Shown here: piece after piece, positions 8,612 to 17,642 of the stretch
Numbering within the stretch: position 1 is the first letter of the stretch
How the letters are laid out: the number at the start of each line of letters is the position of its first letter
Origin: Chara braunii
Lineage: Eukaryota; Streptophyta; Charophyceae; Charales; Characeae
Assembly: GCA_003427395.1 (NCBI GenBank)
Contig: BFEA01000581.1
Location: 900,168 to 929,324 of the forward strand
Direction: 5' to 3'
Length of the DNA stretch: 29,157 nt
Notes under the pieces: generated by a model
Seen by the model: the letters and a program-made list of their open reading frames with translations, nothing else
What the model was told of the DNA's origin: nothing
The model's database searches: none
Program-made: the position numbers and the translations under genes

Positions 8612-9301
8612 TGGCTCCCCCACGAAGCCCCACTCCGTGTCCTCAGGATCTCTATAACGGCCCAGGGGCACCCGCCCTCCAACGACAATTGAATAAGCAC
8701 CCCAGCCTTGGACAAACTGGCTAGCTGGCGCAATAAGCACACATTTATCCTTGGCAGGGCACTAACACTTAACAACGTGGTCTTTGCTACCCTATGGTAT
8801 AAATCAGTCCTCTTGCCGTTAAGTAAGACAACATTCCAATCTCTAAAAGCTAAAGCAGCGACCTTCTTATAGCGAGGTGATGACGAGCGGGAAAATGTGA
8901 TAAGCCGAGTGGCATGGGAGTTAGTCATTCAACCAAAACGAGCCGGGGGTCTAGGCATTATTGATCCGCCAACGCAGGTCCAGACCCTGCGTCTGAAGTG
9001 GATGAAAAATCTGATCTTTTCCACCACTGTGACAAGCCCTTGGAGGGCCTTGACTCTTGAACACCTAGCCCGCCTGGCCCCGCCTGCACCGCCAGAAGTA
9101 CATCCCCTCACGTGGTTGGAAGATCGCTTCTGGTCAATCCCGCGTAGAATCCAAGCCCAGCCAGTGGAAACATTTTGGCCCACACTCTTGAAAAGATGGC
9201 ACAAACCCCCCCTCCCTGCGAAACCAGCTCCGGAGCGATGGGAAGAGGTGTACCGACAACCTCTCTTTGGAAACCGGTGGATTTTCCCACACCATGGTTA
9301 G
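8612..9301 (+). pseudogene. LINE A ORF2, post-RT region
   Basis: After the RT palm the readable pieces are a broken VLRISITA segment, LGRALTLNNVVFATLWYKSVLLPLSK (about 8753-8830), an L-stop-RGDD site where LINE B has LWKN, and then an open frame 8897-9301 beginning ISRVAWELVIQPKRAGGLGIIDP. The GGLGI(I/L)D motif is typical of the post-RT region of L1-type ORF2. The tail (ERWEEVYRQPLFGN) aligns with LINE B (NRWHDIWRQPLFGN). Confidence 0.75.
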
Positions 9302-9675
9302 CTACTCTACAGCTCCACGACACCATGGAAGGGATGGGTGAAACAAGGGGTGCTCCGGGTAAGACATCTATGAGACCGAGAAAAAAAGGATTGGAAGATA
9401 GCTGCTCAACTCCGGGACAAACTTCGGTACTGCCACCACATAGAGAAACATCTAGAATCCATAATAAAGGCAATCCCATTAGCCTGGCATAGGCTGCTAA
9501 GAAAAGGACCCACCCTACAAGAGGGAGATTGGGTGGCCTTCCCAGATGACCCTGATAGGATAGGCATAATCCATGAAGTGCGACTAACAAACACATTAGT
9601 GGAATACTATAGGATAGGGCAGGGGACCGGCTCCTGGACTCCCGCAACCCTTTTGACTAGCGGGACAAACCAGAG
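9302..9675 (+). pseudogene. LINE A ORF2, region before zf-RVT
   Basis: Readable in shifted frames as TTPWKGWVKQGVLRVRHLWD, then LRDKLRYCHHIEKHLESI, then AIPLAWHRLLRKGPTLQEGDW. The order (a WxxxGxxxVxDL-type segment then a helix) corresponds to LINE B 13418-13975 and to the segment between RT and zf-RVT in plant L1-type elements. Confidence 0.6.
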
Positions 9676-10377
9676 TTGTTCAGGGTGCGAGTGTTAGGAG
9701 AGGGAGCGAAAACCAGGGTATTTCAGCCTCAGACACCCATTCACGGGCTAGCCATAGACCCAGAAGAGTGGCAATGGCAACCTGCGCGGAGGCCAGGGAG
9801 GGTTCCTGACAAGAAGCTCCATCTTTATAAGTTGTCCGTCCGCTCCATGTATAAGATGCTACGACCTAAAAGAGCGATGAGGGACGTAGTCATAGACAGA
9901 TGGGCCAGGCACCTCAACGTAGACAGATCCCGTCTGACGCCCATCAAATGGTTCGAAGAAAATAAGGTAAGACCAGCAAAAACGGCTTCCTTGCAGTGGC
10001 AGATTGCCCACCGCTGCCTACCGACGAATGCCTGGCTGATCAATCACACCTATCTGGAACAAAAAGGAAGAGCACTCCCATGGTGCGAGAGGTGCCTCAC
10101 AGCCTTCCCTGCACAAAACCGAAATGAGACCATCGAACATATATTCATGCAATGTCCGGTAGCACTGCTGACATGGCGTTGGTGGGACCTTATCTGGCAA
10201 AAGATGACAACAAAAACACCCTGGCCATGGTCTTGGCAAGCTACACTGACAGGACATTGTCCGACACTAGAGCAAGCATCCACCTTTGCAGACAACATGT
10301 TAAGACTGGGCAGACGGACAATATTGTGGGTACACAGACAATATTGTGGGCACTCTGGTGGCAGCGCTGCACCTTAG
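9676..10377 (+). pseudogene. LINE A ORF2, zf-RVT domain
   Basis: A 233-codon open frame. KTASLQWQIAHRCLPTNAWL (about residues 97-116) opens the zinc-binding-in-reverse-transcriptase domain, followed by WCERC, ETIEHIFMQCP and LLTWRWWDLIW. The pattern C-x2-C, then H-x4-C, is what the zf-RVT family (PF13966) shows. The last part from about 10300 is out of frame with the homologous tail, which moves to the frame ending at 10748, with a near-duplicate stretch at 10318-10346 (caca-gacaatattgtgg twice) at the change point. Confidence 0.8.
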
Positions 10378-10748
10378 CACTGGAACGAGTAAGAGTGGAG
10401 GGCCCCGAGCTGACATGGCATATAAAAGAGCTCATTAAACTAGAATTAAAACGAAGGTGGAACGAACTCAAACCCCAATTAGATCTCTTCCAAACTGGTC
10501 GAGATGTCAAGAGGGTGATTACCGGCTTTTGCACAGAATGGCTGGGAGGACACCAGGGGGGTTGGATAGCACGGGTAGAGTGGGGAGGAGATCGGGCTGC
10601 GGCACTAGGTCAAGGACGACCTAGAGACTATCATCTCATCTTCAATGAGTGGACTAACATTGAGCCCGCCTTCCCAATGAGGCCACCGTCTGATTTCCCA
10701 GACCCCTTCCCGCCCCATCCCCTGTCCTTGATTGAAATCCCAGAGTAA
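10320..10748 (+). pseudogene. LINE A ORF2, C-terminal tail and stop
   Basis: Reads TQTILWALWWQRCTLALERV, a basic helical segment (KELIKLELKRRWNELKPQLD), then GWIARVEWGG and a Pro-rich end, stopping at 10746-10748. It corresponds to LINE B 11923-12546 (RLHLLMLAWRARCSFERK and following). A short duplication follows the stop (cccagagtaact at 10740-10751 and 10755-10766). No poly(A) tail marks the LINE end before the next element. Confidence 0.65.
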
Positions 10749-10812
10749 CTAATCCCAGAGTAACTACCTACTAACCTGTCCCCCCCGTGCCCCTCGGGGA
10801 GGTGAAAACAGG

Positions 10813-11197
10813 CAATGGGACGCTGGACCCGATTTCCAGCTGGTACAGACTCAATACATCCTAAGGGGAGGGAGCAACTAAGATATAGTTGTGCATCTGA
10901 CGCCGGATTTAAGGTGAAGAGGTCCCCCCCTCCTTCCACTATCCTGCTCAGTCAATCCCCTGAACGTCAAGGTAATCAATGCTGGCAGGAATACTTCATA
11001 ACTTTTTTTTTTTTTTTTTTTTTTTTTTTGGTGGTGGGGGGGGGGGGGGGGGGGGGGGGGGGGAATAACCCTTTACGTAAGCCCTCTATTCCGGCGGTGG
11101 TAAGAGAACCATTTGAATTGAGGGCTTATTTGTTGGGCTGCTCCATCTATTGGTGGGGAGCGTCACCTGCCGGAAAACCGGACCCAGCGTCCCATTG
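10813..11197. mobile_element. TIR element of the GGGACGCTGG family with T27 and G28 cores
   Basis: Inverted termini CAATGGGACGCTGGACCCG at 10813-10831 and, on the other strand from 11197, CAATGGGACGCTGGGTCCG. The right arm also carries the family block complementary to CTCCCCACCAATAGATGGAGC. The centre contains 27 T (11003-11029), a GGTGGT bridge and 28 G (11036-11063). It has no coding capacity. Flanks show no clear target duplication. The minus-strand A27 could instead be the poly(A) tail of LINE B or of a retro-insertion. Confidence 0.6.
11003..11063. repeat. T27 then G28 homopolymer pair
   Basis: Twenty-seven T followed by GGTGGT and twenty-eight G on the plus strand. Such G runs can form quadruplexes and stall polymerases, so the true length is uncertain in any assembly. 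Confidence 0.9.
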
Positions 11198-11897
11198 ATA
11201 CATCTTTTAGCACATAAAATGTCCCATTAATACATTTTAAAACTCAGAGTGCGATGTTTATTGTTTCCTAGGCCTGTGACCATTTCTGTCGCATCCTGGG
11301 GCCCCGTTATCCCATAGAGCTGCCAATATCACCCATCCCAATATCACCCCTTGTCTATTAGCCCTACCTTATTTAGCAGCCCCCCTAGTTATGTCTGTTT
11401 CTTCAAACCCTTGAAGCCTTTTCAACCCTTTAAACCGTTTCCCTTCTCATGGCCCATATAAAGCACATTCATGACCCTACTAGCCCGAGGATCCTTTTAA
11501 GCCCTTTAAGCCCTTTCCCTTCTCAGGGCCCATATAAAGCACATTCATAATCCGACTAGCCTGAGGATCAGCAGGAGGGGGAATGCAATCCAATGCGTCG
11601 TCACTTTTGAAGTATAATGTAGTCCCGCGTCTTGAAGGGAGCAGCCACAGCACTGTGCACCTTGAGTCTTCACACCGTTGTGCCGCAGCCAGCCTGATCA
11701 CAGTATCCCTTCGCTAGACTTCCTTCGTGGTGTAAGGGCCCTGCTCCCTTAGATGCATCGGTGTTCCTGGTGCCAGTTGCAGGACATGCGGCAGTGAGAC
11801 GACGACTGTTGCTCCAGTCCTTGGTGTCATTACTTTTGTTGTTGTCTGTCAGTCCAACCTTCATTTGTCTCTCGTGTTGTTGCCAGCCAGTTGAGCG
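11198..11897. repeat. no gene; 76-bp tandem duplication at about 11417-11570
   Basis: No supported coding sequence. A two-copy direct repeat with period 76 bp spans about 11417-11570: each copy runs ttttcaa/aagccctttaa, then ccctttcccttctca-ggcccatataaagcacattcat and a gactagcc-gaggatc end (shared cccatata at 11453 and 11529). A smaller direct repeat (gtcccatt-atacat) lies at 11189-11204 and 11221-11236. On the minus strand this stretch lies just downstream of LINE B ORF2 and could be its 3' UTR. Confidence 0.6.
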
Positions 11898-12000
11898 GTT
11901 GGAAGGGAGTCAGCGGGGGGAGTCAGCGGGGGGAGGTAGTGGAGGTAGCGGTTGGAAGGGAGTCAGGGGTTGGAAGGGAGTCAGCGGGGGGAGGTAGTGG
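11895..12000. repeat. G-rich minisatellite (GGTTGGAAGGGAGTCAGCGGGG units)
   Basis: Three copies of ggttggaaggg(agtcag), at about 11898, 11949 and 11967, are interleaved with agtcagcggggggagg and taGTGGAGG blocks. On the minus strand it encodes the Pro/Ser/Thr-rich end of the LINE B C-terminal frame, so it may have expanded inside the element's 3' end. G-tracts continue to 12104, where one base is N. Confidence 0.7.
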
Positions 12001-12546
12001 AAGGGGGGGCATGGGTAAAGGGAGGTGGCAGTGGTGGCAGGGCAACGGGGGAGTGGGGGGGCAGTGGTGACTGGACTGGGTGCCGCGCACGTGGCGGGGG
12101 GGGNGTGATAGGTGGTTCGGGAGAAGGACAAAGTTAGGTTGAAGATAGGGAACCTGAAAATCAGCAAATGGTTTTCTCTGCCAGGTGGGTTTCGTGGACC
12201 TCCATGGTTTCCATACGATGTTCAGATCAGCATCCAGGGCCGAAAACAATCCTTTGCATGTAGGAGTCGCGGATCGCTTGTCTGGCCAGGCCCGGGGGTC
12301 TTTCTCTTCAAAGTGTTGTTGCTTCATGGACTTCGAGGCTTGCTGGATCTTAGCCCTGATGTCTTCCACGATGGCTTGTTGTGCCTGCTGCAATCCAAAT
12401 TGGTGGTCCTTCCTTTCAAAGGAACATCGGGCTCTCCATGCGAGCATAAGGAGGTGCAGCCTTGTGTAGGAAAAGAGGTTGGTCGCGAATGGGGACCAAT
12501 GGGTCAGCAGTTGTCTCTGTTCTCCCAATAGTATAAGTACCCTCAC
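11923..12546 (-). pseudogene. LINE B ORF2, C-terminal tail
   Basis: The minus frame reads a helical basic tail (RLHLLMLAWRARCSFERK, then QQAQQAIVEDIRAKIQQASK) aligned to LINE A 10320-10748. The last 60 codons are encoded by the G-rich minisatellite and are probably not original sequence. The frame contains the N at 12104. Confidence 0.6.
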
Positions 12547-12599
12547 TTTTCACCCCTAGGGTAACCTTCACCACACTGAAAAGTGTAGTGGGGATCATG

Positions 12600-12618
12600 T
12601 TTTTTTTTTTTTTTTTTT
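12600..12618 (-). repeat. A19 run (minus strand) inside LINE B ORF2
   Basis: Nineteen T on the plus strand, read as AAA Lys codons (PKKKKKKHD) in the minus frame between zf-RVT and the C-terminal tail. It lies internally because homologous ORF2 sequence continues on both sides, so it is not the element's poly(A) tail. Slippage here would explain the frame change between 12718-13428 and 11923-12546. Confidence 0.7.
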
Positions 12619-12649
12619 GGCCTGTTTTGGTTTTGGTCAAGGTTTGTAT

Positions 12650-13428
12650 GTGCCAAGTTTGGTGTTTGTTGTGTTCCTGGAGATGGTTGTTTTGGGCCGT
12701 GGTAGGAGCCCAAGATCTCAGGGTATGTGGTGGTCAGTGAGGGAATGGAAGGCCGCGTCCCACCACTGCCATAGCTGGGTAACCATAGGACACGCCAATA
12801 GGCAGTGTTCGAGAGTTGCTCGGGCTGGCTGTCGGGATCCACCACAGTAGGCATAAATGGGTGACAACTTCCCTTGTTGTTCAAGGTCAGTACGCGACAC
12901 AAGCCAGTCGGGGGTGGGGAGGCAGCGATGGAGGATCTGCCACTGCAGAGACCTATGATTCGTGGGCATGATTTTCTCATATCTGGACCGGGTAAAGGAT
13001 TCTGAAAGTTTGGGCTTCAATGGTGACTCCCGTGCCCATCTGCCTGCTATTGTGTGGTTGATCTGCTGATCCTGACAAGACGCCCTATACCCCCCTTTGA
13101 CTGTATAATCCCATGCATGCATGGGATGAGGTCCGAGCCATTCCCATTCAACCGGGTCAAATGAGAGCTTGGCCACTGGCGTGGAGCTTTCGTATACACA
13201 AAAGCCATTCTCGGGGTCCCCCACCACTCTAACCTGCATGAGTCCTCCCCACTCATATGTTGTGTCCAGATCCTCCTTCCTTGTTATATTTGAAAGTCTG
13301 GCTGTGGGCGATTGGAGTTCATATGCTTCCAGTTCACAAGGCCCTTCGTTGTTTTCCCTGACCTTCACCCTGTAGATGGTCAAGGGGAGGGGCAAATCAG
13401 AAAATTTAACTACCCAGTCATCTTGCAA
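12650..13428 (-). pseudogene. LINE B ORF2, zf-RVT domain
   Basis: The frame starting at 13428 reads FDPVEWEWLGPHPMHAW (compare IDPEEWQWQPA in LINE A), then NHRSLQWQILHRCLPTPDWL, then YAYCGG, ATLEHCLLACP and LWQWWDAAF: the zf-RVT layout. The first Cys of the usual C-x2-C pair is replaced (YAYCG), so the zinc site may be damaged, or the pairing differs. It overlaps the next piece upstream by 11 nt in another frame. Confidence 0.8.
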
Positions 13429-13975
13429 GACAGTGGGCCCTTCCTTGAGTGTGCGGTGCCAAGCGAGGGGGAGAGCCTCTCAACAGGCCAGTCTTGTCTT
13501 CTATGTTCTTTACATATTTGAGCCTCTCTTGCAGCAGTCGGGGGGTTGTCCATTCCCCTCTCGCCGGGTCCCACAGGTCCCCAACCGTATAGATGCCCTT
13601 TTTGGCCCAGATGAGCCAGGGCGAGTTTGTTGTTAGCTCAAAGGGAACTCTCGTTTCTTGGAGGATATTCGGGTTGCCGAAGAGGGGTTGCCTCCATATA
13701 TCATGCCACCTGTTGGGTGACATTTTTTGCCGCGGTCCCCGTTGTCTCCACAGCTTGAGCATGTAAGGCCAGAGCGGATCCAATGTTATATCCATCATTG
13801 TTGCCTGCGCAGGGCCAGCAGTGTGCCCATTCTTTGGGGGTGACGGTATGGTCCAGTAGTTGTTGGTCAACCATTGGAACGGATGTATTTTTCGGTCTGT
13901 GTCTGTCCCCAGGGCTAGATGTGCTATCTGGAGACGAGCCAAGGGTTCCGAGGGAATGTCATTCCCGATGAGCAA
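13418..13975 (-). pseudogene. LINE B ORF2, region between RT and zf-RVT
   Basis: A 185-codon minus frame: LLIGN-type start, then WTIPSPP, NRWHDIWRQPLFGNPNIL, then WAKKGIYTVGDLWDPARGEW and LLQERLKYVKNI. It aligns with LINE A 9080-9460. The W-x4-GI-x2-VxDL motif is typical of the segment preceding zf-RVT in plant L1-type ORF2 proteins. Confidence 0.7.
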
Positions 13976-14008
13976 CCTGATGAGGACTTTGAAGATAAGG
14001 GCTTCACT

Positions 14009-14422
14009 CTATCTTTCAGGGTCCAAGATCCCCAGCCCCCCTGCTGCTCTGGGTTGTGTGAGCACATCCCATTTGACCCGACTAATACAACCTTGGGTCT
14101 GGGTGCTATTTTTCCACAAATAGGTTGTAAGCGCTTTCTTTAGCCTGACATATTGTTTCTTGTTTAGCGGCCATACTGCCAATTTATACCAAATGGCCGC
14201 TAAGATGGTGTTGTTAATTGCAAGTGCCCTCCCTACCAACGAGGTCTGTAGGCCTTCCCATTTTGCCAGTCTATCCACTGCCATATTGACCAGCATATCC
14301 CCATGGTCCGGGGGGGCCCTACTGCAGTGAGTCGCACCCCCAACACTTTGATTGCGTCTTCCTTGCGGGCCCAGGCTACGACCGGCTTGGTCGGGGGGGG
14401 TTGTCCCTGTGGATGGAGCCAC
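14009..14422 (-). pseudogene. LINE B ORF2, post-RT region
   Basis: The part from about codon 42 reads DMLVNMAVDRLAKWEGLQTS, LVGRALAINNTILAAIWYKLAVWPL, LKKALTTYLWKN and ISRVKWDVLTQPRAAGGLGILDPER. It aligns well to LINE A 8750-8990 and keeps Trp where LINE A has a stop. The first 40 codons are read in the wrong frame over the end of the RT piece. Confidence 0.75.
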
Positions 14423-14664
14423 CAGCCCTCTGTCTTGGATCCCCAGTTAACTCTCATGTCGGCCGCCAAGGAGAAGAGATGTATCACTTCAGTGAGGGCT
14501 TGGAGGCTGACCGGATCTGCACGTAGGAGGACGGCGAGGTCGTCTGCAAACAGCGATGTTACCGGTATAAGATGTTGAGGTATGTCCGGGATAGGCACCT
14601 TGCTAATCAAAGGATGGGATCTAATTAGTGATGCAAGGGCCTCCATAACTATAACAAACAGCAA
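14233..14664 (-). pseudogene. LINE B ORF2, RT palm with FADD box
   Basis: The frame opens at MLFVIVMEALASLI after the RQGDP site and carries LFADDLAVLL (FADDL at 14536-14550), the two-Asp catalytic box of reverse transcriptase, then DMRVNWGSKTEGWW and KVLGVRL (compare NWGSKTQGWW in LINE A). The ATG of this frame is internal; the true reading continues from 14698-14994 through two stop codons at 14698-14700 (TAG) and 14683-14685 (TAA). Confidence 0.85.
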
Positions 14665-14697
14665 TGGTGCAATGGGATCACCTTAACGTACCGACCT

Positions 14698-14994
14698 CTA
14701 AAGGTGTATCAGTGGTGAGAGGTGACCATTAAGCATTATGTTCGTTGTAGCTGATCTGTGTCGCAACTGCACCCATCGACAGAAAGTCGGGCCAAAGTTC
14801 ATCCTAGCAAGGCACATGTCTAGGAAGTCCCAGTCAACGTGATCGTACGCTTTCTCAAAGTCAATAAAAAGGATTGCAGCTTGGACTTTTGGCTGACGGG
14901 CATACTTTATGGTCTCGTTAACGAGCAGGATGTTATCCTGGATGTTTCGATTAGGCATGAAAACTGTTTGGTCCGGGTGGATGAGTATGTTCAT
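14698..14994 (-). pseudogene. LINE B ORF2, RT fingers and first catalytic Asp
   Basis: Reads DQTVFMPNRNIQDNILLVNE, then AAILFIDFEKAYDHVDWDFL (Asp45 of FIDFEK is the first metal-binding Asp of RT) and MNFGPTFCRWVQL. It ends LNGHLSPLIHL-TAG. This is the same reading frame as the FADD piece: FIDF Asp codon to TAA is 177 nt and TAA to FADD is 135 nt, identical to LINE A. Confidence 0.85.
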
Positions 14995-15026
14995 GAAGGA
15001 TAGCAGTCTGTTTGTCAGAGCTTTGG

Positions 15027-15260
15027 CTACCAGCTTATACGGGACGGGGAGGAGAGTAATAGGTTGGTAGTTTCTATGTTCTTTTTATCCTCTTTCTTAT
15101 ATAAGAGAGTTGTGACCCCTTGTCCAATCATTCCCCCAAACGAGCCCTCGTTCTGCACCGCCTTGATATATTCCATGATATCCTCACTCAGGAGATTCCA
15201 GAATTGCACCCAAAATTCCTTAGGGAACGAGTGTATCCCAGGTGTCTTCTCCTCTTCCAT
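15027..15260 (-). pseudogene. LINE B ORF2, start of RT
   Basis: Begins MEEEKTPGIHSFPKEFWVQFW (compare MEEEKTPGLDGLPKEFW in LINE A; the DG of PGxDG is HS here, a change of conserved residues), then SEDIMEYIKAV and GMIGQGVTTLLYKKEDKKN, the fingers segment. It then loses frame before the NYRPIS-like block (ETTNLLLSS). Confidence 0.7.
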
Positions 15261-15292
15261 GCCCTAGAGGGCCTCCCAGACGTCTTGTGGAG

Positions 15293-15605
15293 TTAATGGG
15301 CTGTCCACAATGTCCCTTTGCTCATGCGTGAGGCGCGTGTATAAGGCCTATAGTAGTGTGTCCCTCGCCTGATGGACCTGGTCAAACTGCTTATTGAGGG
15401 TCTCAGATGTGAAGAGGTTCGCGTAATATCTGGCGGCATAGTCCGCAATTGTGTACGCGTTGGTTGCCGGCGGGGCTGTGTCGTCCAACGGGTGCCTGAG
15501 CCTGAGAACAGTGGCAGCTCTAGCTCTGGCCTTAGCTTTATTGAAGAAGGCTTTTGCCATTGTTCCATCAATGCGTTCCTTTTTTATTTCGCTTGCACTC
15601 TCCAT
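15293..15605 (-). pseudogene. LINE B ORF2, EN-RT linker
   Basis: Two overlapping frames (15348-15605 and 15293-15571) read the linker after the endonuclease: EIKKERIDGTMAKAFFNKAK, then PPATNAYTIADYAARYYANLFTSETLN. The segment YYANLFTSE resembles the FFxNLF linker before RT in L1-type elements (FFKNLFATH in LINE A). Confidence 0.6.
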
Positions 15606-16714
15606 GCCTGCACCTGTTGGTCCACGTAGGCTTGGAGGTGGTCCCGGGCCTCTTGGAGTCTCTCATAGGAGGGGAGGTGCAGCGGTTCATTCATCAGTTC
15701 TTCATCCCATTCTTCTAGGTCCCGCATGAGTTTATCAAGGAGAGCTTTTCGGTCCCTGGCATGTTGGATGAAGAACTTCTTCGCCCTTTCCCTTAATTGT
15801 GCCAACCCATCATTGAACCAGTTCACTCTTTCCCGACTCTGGTTTTTGCATTCGCCAATATTCCCAAAAAGTGGTGACGAGGTCTTTAAATTTGGGGAGG
15901 GGGAGCAGTGAGGTATTGAACTTATAGAACCCAGGTCCTCGCTGTATCTGGTCTGGAATGAGAGTCCCAGCGTAATCAACCTATGGTCGAAGGATTTACA
16001 TGGGTTAATTGTTGTGATTTCCGTTGTGGTAACGAGACCCATCAGGTCTTTCGACACCAGTGTGAGGTCAATTTGTGAATTGGCCAGATCATGCTCGCCC
16101 TGAGACGAGAGGCATGTATATGCTTCTTGCGTGGGGTGCAGCAATCTGTACGCATCCTCAAGTTGTCTATCTGCCATAAGTTGCTTCAGCATGAGGACAT
16201 CTGGGCCACAACTTGCCACTTGGGAGGGCGGCAAGGTCTGACGTTGGGATCTGGATCTGCGATCCATCGTGGGATCAAGCGTGGTGTTAAAGTCCCCTGC
16301 TATTATAACTGGGTCATCGCGAGGCAAGTGGTGGTGAAGGGCGAGCCAAAGATCCACTCTCTCTACGGGGTCATTTGGCGCATAAACGCTGACCATATAA
16401 AACTCTTCGCCTTCATACTGCATTTTTAAGCAAACCCATCTGCCTCGGTGTTTGTCGTAGTCCACTGAGAGAGGTTTGAGCTTAGAAGAGGGCGGGATCC
16501 AGATGGCCACTCCAGCAGATGCCCTTTCCACAGTCAGTGCAGAGTAAGATGTGTACGGCCATACACTTTTCTCTTTTGCCATATGGGCTGGTGTGTGTTG
16601 CAGATGAGTTTCCTGGATGCATATCACATCTGGCCATGCTCTCGTCAGCGGACTTCTGAGCATGTCCCATATGGCATCTTTTTTTCCTTGTGATGCCTGA
16701 ATCTGACCGTTCAC
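15584..16714 (-). CDS. LINE B ORF2, endonuclease domain (longest intact frame)
   Basis: 376 codons open. The frame starts at a GTG Val codon of the NVNG motif, not a true initiator, so it is the interior of ORF2. Visible EEP motifs: VNGQI at the start, QETH with Glu35, GVAIWIPP near 68-75, YAPN at 111-114, GDFN at 140-143 (Asp141, Asn143), SQIDL at 213-217, and SFDHRLITL with Asp243 and His244. In the family this domain nicks target DNA to prime reverse transcription. All catalytic positions except the Ser of SDH (Phe here, Leu in LINE A) are kept. From about 280 it reads the basic linker towards RT. A one-base loss at about 16712 separates it from its lead sequence. Confidence 0.85.
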   Translation of the reverse strand: MNGQIQASQGKKDAIWDMLRSPLTRAWPDVICIQETHLQHTPAHMAKEKSVWPYTSYSALTVERASAGVAIWIPPSSKLKPLSVDYDKHRGRWVCLKMQYEGEEFYMVSVYAPNDPVERVDLWLALHHHLPRDDPVIIAGDFNTTLDPTMDRRSRSQRQTLPPSQVASCGPDVLMLKQLMADRQLEDAYRLLHPTQEAYTCLSSQGEHDLANSQIDLTLVSKDLMGLVTTTEITTINPCKSFDHRLITLGLSFQTRYSEDLGSISSIPHCSPSPNLKTSSPLFGNIGECKNQSRERVNWFNDGLAQLRERAKKFFIQHARDRKALLDKLMRDLEEWDEELMNEPLHLPSYERLQEARDHLQAYVDQQVQAWRVQAK

Positions 16715-17013
16715 ATTAGCGAGCGGATGTCAATATCTGCTCGTGCCAACTTAGCTTCCCATTGGGGCTTCCTCCTATTCCGGGGGAAAACCGGGGGGGA
16801 TGGGGGGCGTTGAGGGGGGTGGGGAGGCACTGGGGGGGGCAGGTATACGGGAGGGGGAGGAGGGGGGCACATGAAGTGTGCGGGGGTGGAGTGTATGGTG
16901 TGGAGTTCTGCCTCAGAAGAGTGAGCAGAATGCTGACCCATTATGTGGAGTTCGTTCATTGGCTGCATGTCTGTGTCAACATTAGTTTCCATCATGGTTT
17001 GCAGTTCAGGCAC
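16711..17013 (-). pseudogene. LINE B ORF2 N-terminal lead, Pro-rich
   Basis: An ATG-started frame of 100 codons: acidic and His/Met-rich start (residues 1-45), a poly-Pro segment with seven consecutive Pro (about 51-57), a PPxPP stretch, then KLARADIDIRSL. DIRSL is the expected beginning of the endonuclease fold (LINE A has DLRSININGLA), so this is the N-terminus of ORF2 in a frame one base off. The stop follows at once (ATGTGA), overlapping the first codon of the endonuclease frame. Confidence 0.65.
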
Positions 17014-17200
17014 TTCAGTTCCTAGTCATCCATAAACGATTCAGTCCTTGGTTTTTACTGGGAGAACAAATGGTGGATCATCCCACTGGTTATGTTCGTC
17101 CAGCACATTGTCCTCTAAGAAGATTTGCATGAACAACAGGACGTGGGTGAGAGATCAGGCCAGATTTGTTCTAAATCGGTTTGTGGAGAGGTTCATGAGG
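17014..17200 (-). other. LINE B inter-ORF segment
   Basis: 187 nt with stops in all minus frames, between the last ORF1 piece and the ORF2 lead. It may be the natural ORF1-ORF2 spacer. No motif was recognised. Confidence 0.35.
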
Positions 17201-17623
17201 TTATGGTGAGCAAACGATGCGAATCTTGTCGGTGTTTTCATAGATGTGGTTTTGTAATCCATCAACACAATGACCGGTATAACGCCCTTCGGGAAAGATA
17301 GTGATGCAGGCAAAACGGCACCCACGACTCCGTCTGTGACTATCTCTTGGCGCTAGTATTTTAGATGCTTGAGGATTAGTACGGTAGAGGGGTTGCCCCT
17401 CCACCCTTCCACTGTAAGGCCCTTCGGGTCCAGGGGCTGTTCTGGATGGCAGTCTAGAGGGGGTCTGAGTCCCAGCAGCCATTGGCCACCATTCCTTTCC
17501 CTGGTCAGTTGGAGGTATGACCACCCCTGGAGGAATTTCCCCTGGGGCGTCGTCCTCCACTTGGAGTCTCACCCTGTCTTTCAGTTTCCGGGGGGGACGG
17601 TCCTTCATTGTGTCTGCTTTCAA
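17201..17623 (-). pseudogene. LINE B ORF1, C-terminal piece
   Basis: 140 codons, charged and Pro-rich: KDRPPRKLKDRVRLQVEDDA, PPTDQGKEWWPMAAGTQTPS, then RRSRGCRFACITIFPEGRYT and IYENTDKIRIVCSP. No domain recognised and no zinc knuckle of the LINE A type. It lies where plant L1-type ORF1 proteins carry a hydrophilic C-terminus. Confidence 0.4.
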
Positions 17624-17642
17624 GTCTATTGGCGAGGTGTCA

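Larger units (their letters stand above)
2300..10760 (+). mobile_element. LINE A: degenerate L1-like non-LTR retrotransposon
   Basis: Reading left to right the plus strand carries an ORF1 with zinc knuckle (3146-3544), an ORF1 tail with ANRFAVLG, an apurinic/apyrimidinic-type endonuclease (6285-7302), a reverse transcriptase (7700-8611), a post-RT region, a zf-RVT domain (9676-10300) and a C-terminal tail ending at 10748. That is the L1-type order. The copy is dead: several frameshifts, Trp codons turned to stops (in the contexts YAI-DLL, TFL-RGD and ETM-RCI, where LINE B has W or aligns a W), and two foldback elements inside ORF1. Both ends are approximate; no target-site duplication was found. 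Confidence 0.85.
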
